Source: Diprion similis (lineage: Eukaryota; Arthropoda; Insecta; Hymenoptera; Diprionidae). Taken from it: a stretch of DNA of 64,000 bases. The position numbers and the translations under genes were made by a program. The notes below the pieces were generated by a model. The model ran no database searches and was not told the origin of the DNA. It saw only the letters and a program-made list of their open reading frames with translations. The stretch covers positions 17,424,584-17,488,583 of the forward strand of contig NC_060116.1 of assembly GCF_021155765.1 (NCBI RefSeq), written 5' to 3'. Shown here piece after piece: positions 47,949 to 60,990 of the stretch. How positions within the stretch are numbered: position 1 is the first letter of the stretch; each line of letters opens with the position of its first letter.

Positions 47949-50900
47949 CGAAACGACTCCGCTTCCTTCCCCTTGGGATTGCTTGAATGGTGACGACGAC
48001 GGAAGCGCAGAGCGGAAGCAGTATCCGGTAACTTAGGTGAGAATCGAGGATTGACTGTCTCTGCTCAGCCGGTCAGTTTAGTCGTTCACTTTGTGTTTGT
48101 ACAACCGTTGCCCAGGGGATGACCCAATCAATCGCTGCGAACTTGTAGGCTCGTCCAGTCGTCGGACATCGACAAATTTTTTTCACCTAACCACCGTGAC
48201 CCTCCCCATCCCACTTTGGCAAGAAGATGGCCGCTTCCTTCGCTGACGACGAGTGAACCGTCGGCGTCGACAAGGCGTCAATATTGTCGCGCTCACTTTC
48301 CGAATATGGATGACTTCTGCTCTCAGCGACGCTATGGATATGGAAACAAGTGATTTTTAAATTATGTATCCACTTTAAGTTCAGGCACGAGTGGGAATGT
48401 CTGACATATGTGGGTCACATTTATTCTTTATTGTTAATGCTCTTATTCGTGCGCGTAGTCGAGCGTATTCTTTGAATGAGATGTCGGCTGGTTCTATAAA
48501 GGCAACTGTGACACGGTAATCATAGAACGTATGTATTATTAGTGAAAACGCGTTTTGATTTTTTTTAATTCAAAATTGTTTTTTAATGGAAGTACGGATT
48601 ATATCGGATGTGAAGATAATCCATTTCTGCGATATGCCATTATACCCTATTTTTTATGCCTGCTCCCGCTCCTAACCGTTAGTGATTTAATTATATTCTA
48701 GCGATAGAGTTTTCTGCTATAGCTTTAAAAATGCAGGCAAAAGGTATTCTTGGTTAAGTAGGGCCAAATGCCCCCATCTCAGGATTTTCAAACGACGTAT
48801 TCGTTTAGAAATGCTTCTTAGGTCAGAAAAACATGTGCCTAGCGGTTCATAAGTCAACAACTCCCTTCATTCTCTCCAAGGGGTAAAATATAACATTTTG
48901 TGCGTTCGATTTCTTATCTCAAGACTCTTAAATTAATTTAGGTGCGAGGGGCCACTTTCAAGGTTCCAAAAAAAAAATGTATAAAAGTTAAAAATCGCTA
49001 TATTTTAAAAACTAATCGATGTAACAATTTGATTGCTTTAGGTATATATTCTCCCCACGAATTATTCCAGATTTTTGAGAGTGGTGCGCCCGTCTTGCTC
49101 CCCATTGTAGGCTAGGCGAAAAGAGTGTGTACTATAATACTATACTATACATGGTATGCATTATCAAACTCAAAAACAAAATCACTGATTATTACAGATG
49201 ATTGCCGTTTATTTTTTTTGTTCTTGTAATCTTGTAAAAAGGGGAAATCTTTTGCAATATCATAAAAAAATTTATGTAGTCTCTGTAGTCCGCAATCACT
49301 GCGTCACTCCTTTCCGAGTGGCCAACCCCTTGGGGTGAGCTTTAGGCACAGGAATTCATAAACACAACGACTGCGCAAGTAACCGAGCGCTGGCCGCACG
49401 AACGGGTAGATAGACAGGAATTTATAGGGGCAGATTATAGGTGGAAGCGATTTAACTCAACGTCGGTGTATGGGTCGGTGCAGCGTGAGTCTCTGGCGTG
49501 CGCAATGGTATAATAACCAGGCTTGGACTTGGGATGTAACTGTATAAGGGTGTTGGGTATGGTGTGTCGATGTGACAGATTTCAGATAAATTTATATTTG
49601 AAACTTCAGCTAATTCGCACACCCGGCATCTCGAGTCACGATTGTATCTAATGCTAAGGGTGAAATTCTCTCTCTCGCATATTCGTATTATCTATCTGAT
49701 ACGAATTCCTCGATTTCAAATCTTCACCCCCATATGATTATCAAGCGCATCGTACGTCAGTCCGACTCATGCTGCCGTAGTTATAGATAAAAATAACGTC
49801 AGCCGCGCGCAGGCGCTTTCTTGCCCTTAAGCCGCTGCTGTGGCCCTCGCTCTGTGTCTTCTCGGATGGAATGAAACGGAACGTAACGATCACGTGTAGG
49901 GCGTGATGGGGTCAGACGACTACGGGTGGATGCCTAGGCTTGCATATAAGCAACCCTGAATGGGGGAGGCTCGAGGATCTTCCTCCCCGGAGCTGATAAA
50001 GCGAATAAGCTTCGTTAGCATCTAAACGAGAATGGTTGCGTGTGCGTTTACACTCTATATGTATTCACATGCACCTAGTATGTTTCTATGTACACTTATA
50101 TCTCAAGTTTCTATGATACTCGGGCAGCTACACTAAAAATTGACACCTTTACCGTAATAAACCTCAAATATTAGGATTAAGAATGGCTATTGTCGTGAGA
50201 CATGGAGTTGAAGTCTTGTGATAATTTTGAAGTTCATCGAAAAATCACGTCGACGAATTCCATTCACAGTCTGCCGCGATTGGAAAGAAAAGGTGATTTC
50301 TCTTGACTCGAAGTTTCCTCGAAAGCTGCAAAAAATTTTTTAGTCATCCAACGTGAGAAAATTCTTTTTAGCTTACATACGGTAGTGGCAGGTATAACAC
50401 TCACCATAACGTATGTACATACCCATGTATCATATCTGTATACGTATTATATGTGTACGGGTGTGAAGCTGTGGGGTAGAGGAAGGATATTGTATTGACC
50501 GCGCTTAGATGACGATTCGTGGCTTGACGAGCGTACCGAAAGGGGGCGTGGGAGGAAGCGATAGAACAACAGGCTAACGGGGTGACTGGGGCGAAGGGAG
50601 GATGTAGAAGGGAAAGGGGTGCTCTGCCCGCAGGAAATTAGAAAACGACAATAAAAGGGGTTGCGAATTAGGGTTTTCTAGGCTATGTACACCGTACACA
50701 AAGTGTTCAGCGAGATAGAAAAAAGGAGGTCATTCAAGTTTTTACAGATATATTTTTAAATATACAGTGGTACAATATTGTTGCATTACATATTTTTATA
50801 CTCGCACGACCAAAGCTCGAATTGTTATAACTCACGTGAAGTACGCATTGGTCCGCAACAAACCAGGACAGAATGCAATAGATGCGAAATTCGATGAACC

Positions 50901-53900
50901 GCGCGACAAAAGGAGTGATTGCAACTAGGGTGTACGCGTTTTATCTTGGCTTCTTGTCAATCAACTTCGCTACATTTTGAGTTAAGCCATAATACCCGCG
51001 CCCATCTTTACGCTCGTAATTGCATCATTATTTACATATATCCGAGTATAATATAAATCGTGTATATATATATATATATTGTATAATATACCGATAGTCA
51101 ATGACAATTTCTCGCTTTGGCCGTACATATGTTGATTTTTATTCCATTTCTTTTCATCCATCAGTCGTATCATTTGCTCGAGGGTATTTGACATGAATTT
51201 ATTTTTGGCGCGCATTCACCGTACTAGTAAAATAAGTTAATACTAAAACAACTAAAAATCAAGGATTTAACCCCGTCATGGTGTATTGCTACTTGTCACA
51301 GCATTCTTTATACTATCATCGACATGGAAAAAGACTGCGCTGCGGAATTATCAAAATTGATCAACGGTACGTATGGTACCTATTCATGTATATTGTAGAT
51401 ACATGGATAGGGAATTTTTCGAATTCACCAATTATATGAATCGTTATGATCAATGGTGTAGGATATCAATTGTCAGATGACCTTTAAGTGACAAATCATG
51501 CTGCCCCAATTGGGTGTTCGAACTGCGGTTGAATGGGAAAGACGGGTAACTGATTCTGGAAATACTTGCGGTATGCGGAGCCGAGTGTTGAGCTCGTTCT
51601 TTATTTGTTACCAGGTTTTTAAAGGCGGTAGCAGTACCTACAGTTTCATATTTATAGGTAAGTACGATATATTCGGAATATAATCTGTACCAGGCCAAAG
51701 CAGACTGCCTTTCCAACTTATTGTTAAGTACTTAGAAGCTAAGCCCTTACATTCATTCCGACTGTGTTCAGTATGACGTTAATTCCGGCGGCCTTTTTCC
51801 CTTTCAAAGGAAAGTAAGGAAGCCGTATAATAACTTCTTTTTTTTCATGATCATAAACAATTAACAATAATGACAATGGTAATACTTTTTCAACTTCACT
51901 TGTACATTTTTTCCGAAGCAAATGAAATCTTACATATATTTCTTACTTAATCTAATTTTCTGTCAATTCTGTAATCGATTATATTATATTGTTTTCTCGA
52001 TTCTTGATTTCACGTTTTCGTATTCGCTTACGTGAATGTACAGACTTAACGACGCATTATATTACCCGTTACGCGTACCTATGTAAATGTACGTATGTAT
52101 AAGTATCATAATTAATACTATTGCAAGCGACAGGTGTCTGCTTGTCACAAACAACGACCGCTTGGACCAACATGGGGTCCAACGTTTAATTGATGCTTCA
52201 ATTACTGTGCTGTTGTTCTATATTTTTTACACAAACAGACGCAGTTTGTGTATTGCTATGAATTTGTAAATCACAACCAATAGAGTATTAAGTTTTTTGT
52301 TTATTGGATTTTTTTAATTTTTTTTAATTTTTTTTTTGCTTTCTCAGTTTTTAAAATATTTTTTTTCTTTTCTTTTCACGCATTCATCTATTTCAAATGT
52401 AGCGTTTGTTCAAGAGGGCAGCCAGGCCCAATAATAAATCAACCTATAGAGTTTTGTAATAGACTTGTTATAATATTATTAACTTATGTTATACCCGACG
52501 CGCTTTTAATATTATTATCTTTGAGACTAGCTTTGAAGTTTCCACATTTTTGTTATATTTCGCTAACATTTAAAAAAATAACAGATAACGCGGAGATATC
52601 CTGTTGTATTATTAATTTTTCCCTTTTTCCAAAATTCTTCGTGCTTCAATGCCAAATGATCACACCAATTATCTTCACTATAATTATTATACAAACTTTC
52701 TCAATAGCAGTGTGTAAACGTATAAATCTCGTGAATTGTTGCTGTAAATATGTAATATGGACATGCATAATTTTACACGTGTTTTTAAACTGCAGGATAA
52801 AGTTGATTGTCATACCTGTTTTCCATACGATTAAAATAGTTTTTCTGCGCTACCTTTGTCAATCACAACTCGACTACTTTGTAGTTTTTGGCAGAAGATA
52901 GGACAGAAAATAAGATTAATTTGTTCACTGTTGAAATGATTCGTTTATACGATTGATTGCCGGGTTACTTTGTTGCGTGAAATTGCAATCGATGCATGTA
53001 TTATTATGTTTATTTATATTATATTATACTTTGATTGGAAAAAAGATAAACTTAATTGCGGTGAAGCATTGTTTTCTTTGTTTTTCTTTGTTTTCAACTC
53101 AATTTGTTGTCACTTCTTCAATGAATGAACTTGTAGGATTTTCGGACTCTTCAATTATCTTACCGAAGATTTGCAATCTGCGTAAACTCGAAATGCGAAA
53201 TATTCCGCGTGCTGTGTTCTAGTCTTTTATCCTATAAAGTTATTTGTTTTTTTTTTTGTTTTTTTTTTGTACGTATAAAATACATTCCACGCTGCAGGTC
53301 CATCTGTTCTACGGGCAAGATTTTAGTCGATGGCTGCGGCGAGTGGCCATTTGGCCAATTCCCTGGAAAGTGACAGCTTCCACCAACCCCAACGGGGGCA
53401 TCTTGCGCTGAGTGGCTTTCTCTGACTTCTGGATATACCCAAGAATAAGCCTTGTGTCTCTTTCGTTGTATGACCGCAGCCGGCCACTCGTGCCAGTTCA
53501 AGTATAAAGTTCTCTATCGGTTTTTCATGAGTAGGAATCACCTCATTCACACCTTTCAGATCTGAGTCCCCTTTTTTAGTTTCGAACAATTGCGAGCACC
53601 GTGGCCATGGAAAACAGTTTCATTTTAAGACAAATTTCTGTCATAAACGCGGAAACACTTTTCATCCGAATCACGTTCAAGTATATTACGGTAAAGCAGT
53701 TTCACACACGTTATCAACGAATCTGTCTATAATTACTACCGTTACGTGAAATGTTTATGGGATTTGGACGCTGACAATAAGAGTGAGAAATCGCGGGATG
53801 AAAACAATTTCAACTATACTCGAAGATTGCTGGCGCAGAAATTCGAGATACATATTACGCGTAGTATAATTGCGATAACTTTGCCTGGAAGAAAATCACT

Positions 53901-54569
53901 TTTGCTAAACAGTCGATACCGCACTCGACCAATTCCAGTAAAGAAAAACTAGAATACGTAAACTGGTCAGCAAAAGACGTTTCCTTATCTAAATGGTAAA
54001 TATATGTGAGTTTTAATCACGAGTACGTATTGTTTTCCCTTCTGATCATATTTCTCAAATAATTGGACCGCCTTGTTTGGAATCGAGAATTTTTCAATAA
54101 GATCCAAAACTTACACATTTGTTTTAGCGTTTTAACGTTTCAGCTAGTCTCAAACGCGGTGGGCAATATCTAGTGCACTGGACTATCTTTTACATAAAAT
54201 TTCTATGTGTATATACATATTGTTACATGCATATCTATGCGTTTATGCATGTATACATATGTATATAGGTATATGTATATATTTATATATATAGTTTTAA
54301 ACTGTGTTTGTTTGTTGATAAATAATCATCTTGTGTCATTCAAAGCGCGGCTAAGAATGTTTTCACAACCTTATCACAACCTTATTAAGAGTGTCTCCTG
54401 ACAATAATTGTCTCGCACGACAATCGTCAGGTATCTGACGAGCGAAGCGTTGATTAATGTCAATTATTAATCGCCCGTTCGCTACCTAATCGTAATAATT
54501 TTTTAATTTATAAAAATAAAACTGAGAATAATAATAGTTATAATAGTAATAATAGTAATAATAGTAATA

Positions 54570-54629
<60 letters not shown>

Positions 54630-56298
54630 TGTATATAATAGAACGCGTACCTCTTATGTACGTAATAATATATATGTATAATTAAAGACCATTAGGTAAT
54701 AGCAAATGGATTCTAATATAATATATATATATATTGGTATATATATATAGTTTCGGTACATACATGGCTATATGTACATACCGAATCACAACCTTAATAC
54801 TTGTAATTATTAATTAAAAATGTAACAACTAGTTTTCTCAGTAAAATCGTTTTTCAGGTGCTTTGACCGGAATGGTCATAGCTGTGTATAATATTCAACC
54901 TTATTTGTTTCGTTATACTGCTTTACAATACTTACGGTACTCTGAACCCTTCATTATAATTCCCTTGAGACGAAAATATATACCTAGCGAGTGATATCGC
55001 GCTTCACCGATATTTATTCCATCTGCAAAAAGATCGCTATTGACTCTAACAAGAATCATACATACTCTCGGTCGGTCCACACTTCGAAGCTTACCACCAG
55101 ATATGCCAAATACTATCAAAAAAAGACGACTGATTTAATTAGTTATCCAGTTAGACGTGCTGCCAGTGCTTGCAAGTTACGAGATCTTCCTGTCTTAATT
55201 TCCGTAGCAGCTCATCGTCAGTTCTTAAGTCATGACTTCATCTTGTGAAACTATTGCATTTTTCCTAACAACTCGAGTGAAATAAGTACGTTTGAACCGT
55301 GAATCAGAGAGCACTTCTATATTCGAAAAACTTGGAGTCTTCACTTGAAATGTGACCGAAGCCAAAGAAGCATGTATGAAAAACTCAAATTTTTAAAGTA
55401 ATTTTTCGTTGTTAATATATCATCTAGCAGACGTTGTTGAAGACGTAAAATTACTGCAAGGGTTACTTTATTTTGGATTCTTGTTCCAAGTCTTTAATGA
55501 CTTCGTAAATAAAAATTTCCTCTTTTCTGAAGAGAGACTGGCCAATTTATTTTAATCGTTATTTTCATCTCATTCAGCAAGTTTAATTTCCCGATGTCGA
55601 CGGATGAGCAACTGCTAACGTAAAAATGGATAAATGCAAAAGGGGTGAGTTTCTTTCACATTCCCGCGCAGAAGAGCCAATTCAAGTTCTCGCCTGATTT
55701 CCGATAAAATCTCACTCTCATGAATTTCTCACATAACCACCGGAAATTGTATTTCTGATTGAAAAAGTTTCGCGGCGGTAGATAATCAGAGGCTAAAGTC
55801 ATATCGCTAGCAGTGTGCATCGCAAGGTTGTTAGTTGGAGGTGTGAACGCAACGAGTTAAAAACCAACGTTGTCATCCAAGAAATAAGAATGTCCCGTAA
55901 AATTTGAAAAATAGCGTATCATTAACAGACTTTTATTAATTAAATGTGTCTCACGTGAGATCCCATGACCATCCCAGTCTAAAAATTTGGGTTCTTCTCG
56001 CGAACGATAAGTCGTCGAAGGTTAAAACTTGGTGAAGTTTCCAATCTTAGTACACACTAAAAGAGAATAAATTTTCAGATAGATCAATTTTTTGGGATTG
56101 GCCCATATACACTGAGGAATGTCTTAAAACGATTGCCGGAGACGAGATTTTCAATCTGTTAAAAAATAAGAAAGAAAAAAATTAAAAGACAACGTTAATC
56201 TCTTCTTTCGTTTTTTGTCTTTGCTAAATATTGAGCGAGTTTACGCCTGCTGATGGAATAAAAATCTCTTCCTATAATTCTACGCGCTCTCCAAATAC
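47949..56298. other. 8 kb non-coding stretch between Ir25a and the amine receptor
   Basis: I see no supported gene. The first few hundred bases are the Ir25a upstream region. Microsatellites occur at 51063-51080 (TA), 54528-54630 (TAA/TAG) and 54720-54750 (TA). A moderately GC-rich, higher-complexity block lies at 53290-53610. A segment at about 48750-48970 is bracketed by GGGCCAAATGCCCCC and a GGGGCCACTTTC word but gives no clear element. Intronic or regulatory sequence of a flanking gene is possible. Confidence 0.45.
54528..54630. repeat. (TAA)n / (TAATAG)n microsatellite
   Basis: About 100 bases of TAA repeats begin with interrupted TAATAG hexamers and become pure TAA towards the right. 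This is a simple-sequence locus without coding content. Confidence 0.95.
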
Positions 56299-56529
56299 AT
56301 GGGGAAAGAAAGAAACCTCGATAAGCGGAGAAAAGTATATGTCACGTATACAGAAAACGTGAATGATATCGACGAAGCGGCGAATCACTTTAGGGGAAAT
56401 AACCAGTCCGTAATCAATATCTCGGACTCACCGTTTCGCAGCGGCATGGATGACGCTTCCTATAATATTCGGTTAAATTTATCGGGTCTTTTAGTCGGCA
56501 GAATGGATTCGAAACGAGTGGTTTGAGCT

Positions 56530-57717
56530 TCAACGGATATGAAGGAGTCGCCTGAACGCCCTCCGGTAGTCGAGATTGAATATCGTGTATATGAGGGGGT
56601 TTAGAGCGCTGTTAACATAACCGAGCCACGTAATGAAGTAGACCATTCTCTCGGTGGGGCAGCAGCCTGGGCAGAACGGGACGATAACGTACATTAGGAA
56701 GAAGGGTAGCCAGCATACGACGAAAACACCCATAATAACACCGAGAGTCCTGGCGGCGCGGCGCTCCTTCGACAACGAGATCCTCTGCCGTTCCTCGATG
56801 AATTGGTAGACCGTGGTGGAGGCCGCGATCGCCGTCGTCGTCGACGTCGCCCCTCCGAGGGTTACCGTCATGGTGGTCGGCCCGTCCTCGATCAGGGACG
56901 GCTTCGCCTGGGAACGGGGCGTCGACCTCTCGTTATGATTTGTCTCGGAGCTGACCGATTCCTCGGGGTCGTCGTCGGTGCAACGATGCCTCGTCGAGGC
57001 GACGGCGCCGAGTCTGCTCTGCCTCGCCCTCTCCCGGAGCCGCTTCCTCGTCGCGAGGAATATCTCGAGGTAGACGAGGCTCATCAGGAGTAGAGGCAAG
57101 AAGAACGAGCCGAGGGACGAGTAGATGACGTAACCCTGTCTGCGGGTCAGCTGACACGGAGTGCCGGGCTCGAGTTCCTCCGGCCAGTCGTTCCACCCGG
57201 CCAAGGGGGGGGAGCTTATCGCCCCGGAGAATATCCAGACGAAGGCGATCGTCGCGAGGACCCGTTTCAGGGTGCGTTTCTGGGCATAGTTTATCGGGTC
57301 CGTTATTGCCCAGTAACGATCTAGAGCGATCGCGCAGAGGTTCAGTATGCTCGCCGTGCAGCAGAGAACGTCGCAGGTCAGCCAGAGCTTGCAGAGGTGG
57401 ATACCGAATACCCACTTGCCGAGGAGGAGGTAGGCGACGTTGAACGGCATTACGAGGAGGGCCACCGCCAGGTCGGCCACGGCCAGAGAGACGATGAAGA
57501 AATTTTGGACGATTCGTAGCGGTCGGTAGGTGAAGACGCTCAGAATAACGAGAGCGTTACCAAGGACCGTTGCCAGGACGAGGAAGCCTAGGGTGACCGA
57601 CGCCGCTGCCGCTTCCCACGGCGGTAGGGGGACTCCGGATTCCGTTTCTTCCGGACAATTGCTCTCGAATTCATCCCCCAGGGGCCTCCCGGACGCTCCG
57701 ACTCCGCTTGTGTTCAT
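56530..57717 (-). CDS. Oct-TyrR: octopamine/tyramine receptor, class A GPCR (single coding exon)
   Basis: From the Met at 57717 this uninterrupted frame gives 395 residues (408 if the Met at 57756 is used; numbers below use that longer frame). Seven transmembrane helices are clear. The amine-binding Asp is residue 129 (LTCDVLCC, position 3.32), and helix 5 serines lie in [12 protein letters not shown] is at 146-148, CWLPFF is in helix 6 and NPLIY is at 386-390. The extracellular disulphide pair is LCKLW and TPCQLT. The third loop is about 97 residues and holds [15 protein letters not shown] and [24 protein letters not shown], typical of the TYR1-type octopamine/tyramine receptors. An alpha2-like octopamine receptor is the alternative. 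I prefer Met57717 because a strong acceptor (gtcgtgttgtgcag) lies just upstream and the next residues form an N-glycosylation site (NTS). Confidence 0.9.
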   Translation of the reverse strand: MNTSGVGASGRPLGDEFESNCPEETESGVPLPPWEAAAASVTLGFLVLATVLGNALVILSVFTYRPLRIVQNFFIVSLAVADLAVALLVMPFNVAYLLLGKWVFGIHLCKLWLTCDVLCCTASILNLCAIALDRYWAITDPINYAQKRTLKRVLATIAFVWIFSGAISSPPLAGWNDWPEELEPGTPCQLTRRQGYVIYSSLGSFFLPLLLMSLVYLEIFLATRKRLRERARQSRLGAVASTRHRCTDDDPEESVSSETNHNERSTPRSQAKPSLIEDGPTTMTVTLGGATSTTTAIAASTTVYQFIEERQRISLSKERRAARTLGVIMGVFVVCWLPFFLMYVIVPFCPGCCPTERMVYFITWLGYVNSALNPLIYTIFNLDYRRAFRRLLHIR

Positions 57718-57734
57718 CCCTTCTGCGCGGCCTC

Positions 57735-60594
57735 CTGCACAACACGACAGAGCCATTTCTCTTTTTCTCTATCAAACTTTATATATACAACTATATTTCA
57801 CCTTTTAACACATTTTATTACGAGGGTCATATTCAGCGGTTAAAGTTTTCTAATGTACCCCGTAAAGTACAGCCTAAACTATAATAAATTGTTTATTTTT
57901 TTTCCCATTAGTCAAACGTTTTGAAAAATTTTGAGGAAAAGTTCGTTTCCTCCCTAGGGAGGTAATGAAAGTCACGATTAAAATTAGCAATTTTCCATGC
58001 ACTTCACATGCAAGAAAAAGTGCCTATTTCATGCACATGTCGAAAAAACTCTGTTTATACTCTAGAACCGCTGCAATAAGGTATACGGCACTCAAGGTGC
58101 CGACACCGAGCTACGCGCAGTCCACTAACGTACGCACAAGTTTTTGTTCAGACCATTCGTCCCTTGCCCTCGGCTCACGTGAAACTTGTGCATGGCTTGG
58201 CGGTGGCGGTGGCGCGTGGCTCGGAGTGGGCACTTCCACCGCAGATTTCTGGTATGTTTCTTTTTTAGCATTTCTCAATTACGCGTTAAAATATACCACC
58301 ATTTGTGGTCCGGTGATTTTGTCTTATTTTCGCTTTGTACATGTATATACTTGGCAGAGACAAGCGTACAACACTCTTCTTTAAGTTCTCTCTCTGTTTC
58401 TCTGTCTTTGGGCCCTAGGCTTACCTAATCTCTACTGCACGTTATTTATCTTTAGCTCATTGTTAGTTTAATTTCAAGTTTGTTGAATCTTGTCAAATTT
58501 TTTGTTTCTAGTTACTTTTTTTTGCAAGTATCGCGGTCTAAACTGCTACGATTTTGTATATTATTTTATTTGATTATTTTGCTTGTAGTACTCCCTTCAT
58601 TGTAAATCTTTATCTCATTTATTTTTCATTGTGTTATGTATACTTGCTCTCATTCGACATCATATCTAACATTGCTATGGATAAAATGAAAATATCCATC
58701 TTCTCTCTCGCCCCTTCAGCAGCTCGGGGATGGATATTGGCATTGAGTTAGACACGTGAATAAATATGAGACATAAAAGTTTAGAGGAGTATGCCGACGA
58801 AGCTAGCTTCCCGCGCGAACATTCTTCCAATATTTTGTTTTCCACTTCAAACCTTCGAGAGATTCCCATGTATTCCCGAACCTTAGACCTATAATCATCT
58901 CTACATGTATAGATATTACACTAACATGTATATACATATTTACCTAGCGGCAGAAGAGGGTAAATTGATTTTCGATATTAAATGCGAATTCGTATTATAT
59001 CCTCAGTGTTACGTATTTGTATCATGAAACATATCGACAACCGTCGTGTACACTTACGTTGCTACCCCACACACACGCGTAAATTCTTGTTTTTTGCACA
59101 CATTTCATTATCAGCGTAAAAACTGACGCGCATTGTCATAATATGTAGATATACGCGCGTAAATATGTGTACTATAATATTTTGGTAAAAGGGTATTATT
59201 CGACCGTATAATATGCTGAAACACACTCGCGGCAAAAACGCGTGGGGCTACGCGACGGTTGGAATAATTTATGCACAAAGTCTTGGCTCATGAAATTAAA
59301 TTTTATTTTATCTTCTGCAACGTTTTCAAGAGCTCCAACGAGCGAGATCAGGCGGTCGACCCTCCTTGTCCGTCAGTTACGTTCATATTGTTAATTAAAC
59401 GTTGAATTTAAATCAGCTGGGTATTCGACGCTGTTATAATTACATCAGGTGGTATAATTGCGGGGTGTAAAAGGAGAAAATAAAATAACATAAATTAACG
59501 CGCCATGGATATAGCCCTTGAAAACGTCGAGATTTCCCCCTTTGAATGTTAGTGTAGTAACGGGTAATTATTCGAAACACCAGATTCTACAGATTATTCT
59601 ACTTGAGGCTTTGATTTCTCATTTACCAAACGCAACAGGGCTAGTCGTGCATGCATTATGCACCCGACGACGGTAGGTATACACACATTGTGGATTTGGT
59701 GCACGAATGATTCCCAATTGTAAGATATCTAGGTATACGTGCATGATTATCCGAGTGACTATACCTGCGTATTAAGCACTGAAAAGTTTGAAAACTAATC
59801 AATTATCCTACCCGTAATATTTACACCGGAATGAAATTGATTTCGTTTATCCAGGTCGTGGTATCTAATCCCAATGAATTTTGAGTAACTATATACGTAA
59901 AGACACAATAATTCGCGATACGAAATGCCTGATAGGATGAAAATTTGTTTCCAAGTCACCTAAATCACCTGTCACTGTTGAAAACTAACCCGCCATCCGG
60001 CAAAGACTCGTATAAGCTTAATAGACACATTAATTCATATTGATTGTTATAACGCACTGAATGTTTCAACAGCTAGGCTCCTGAAGCCCATTAGCGGATG
60101 ATTAATTTTCGATGTTTACTGTTAATGCGTGTGGTGGTGTAAACTCGCGTGATTGGCTCTGGTTCGTGGCTCTGGCTTTAAGGTAGCGACGAAAGAAAAG
60201 CGGAGATACAGTAATAACGTATGTGATTATTATCCATGCAAGCCTAACCGATGCGACGGACATCCCGAGGACTCGGAACACCGTAGGTACCAGCGACTGG
60301 TCCATTGTTGAGCTAAAAATTTTCCACCTGAACTTGATCTTCGTATGAAATCCAAAAATTGTGCGAAAAATCGTTCACCAAAATCGAAACTGGAGATCAC
60401 ACAAAGCCTCTAGGGAACCAAGGAGCAGGGGGGGGGGGTGGATGTAAATCCGAGAACAAAGACGAGGCTGGATACCGAGTGTGACCACCTGAACACTGCC
60501 AGGATACGCGGGTGGTAGGCGTAATTGTAATTCGTATCGCGAGGATTGATTGACAGTTAGGGGGTGACTTTTCGCCCTCTCCGATAAACAGTAC
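57735..60594 (-). other. probable 5' intron of the amine receptor
   Basis: It lies between the acceptor just upstream of the receptor start (exon begins 57734) and a candidate donor (AGATACCAG|gtactg, exon end 60595) in the CpG-rich block. The sequence is AT-rich and no coding exon is supported. Small frames such as 57965-58384 have no domain. Confidence 0.4.
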
Positions 60595-60990
60595 CTGGTA
60601 TCTTTTATACGGTGGTACAGGGCGCGGCGACATGCTCCCGTCCCAGCGCCGTCCGACAAGCACTGAGCACCACCACCGGTTCTGCGCCAGCCCGGATGCG
60701 TTGACGTCGAAGAGACGCGTCGTCGAGAGTCGAGCTGCAGAGCGGAGCAGAGCGACGCGCAGACGCTTTCCGTCGTAACCCACAAAACGCAAACCCCCCT
60801 GCTTTTTCCCTGTTCTCCCGGTTCCTTTTCTTCTCGGCTCCGGCACGCACCTTTCGCCCGGACACGCGCCTACTCGTCGACCCGAACCCCAACGACTCAC
60901 CCCACTTTCAACCTGTCTTCGTCCCTTCCTATAATCACGGGATCCCGCGATTTCCACTTTACAAGCATTTTTTACTCTCCAGTTTGTTTT
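60400..60990 (-). promoter_or_regulatory. CpG-rich block, likely promoter and first exon of the amine receptor
   Basis: This is the most GC- and CpG-rich stretch of the right third. On the minus strand it contains TATAAAAG near 60605-60612 and a donor-like CAG|gtactg ending at 60595. A 198-codon open frame crosses it (60993-60397), but its Arg/Ser/Pro composition is that of GC-rich non-coding DNA. The link to the receptor is inferred from position, strand and the receptor's upstream acceptor. Confidence 0.4.

Noticed and set aside
56299-56526. 75-codon plus-strand frame next to the receptor stop codon
   Set aside because: It lies antisense to the probable 3' UTR of the receptor and has no domain.
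56803-57415. Long antisense and alternate-frame reading frames within the receptor exon
   Set aside because: They are shadows of the GC-rich receptor coding sequence; all conserved GPCR motifs are in the main frame.
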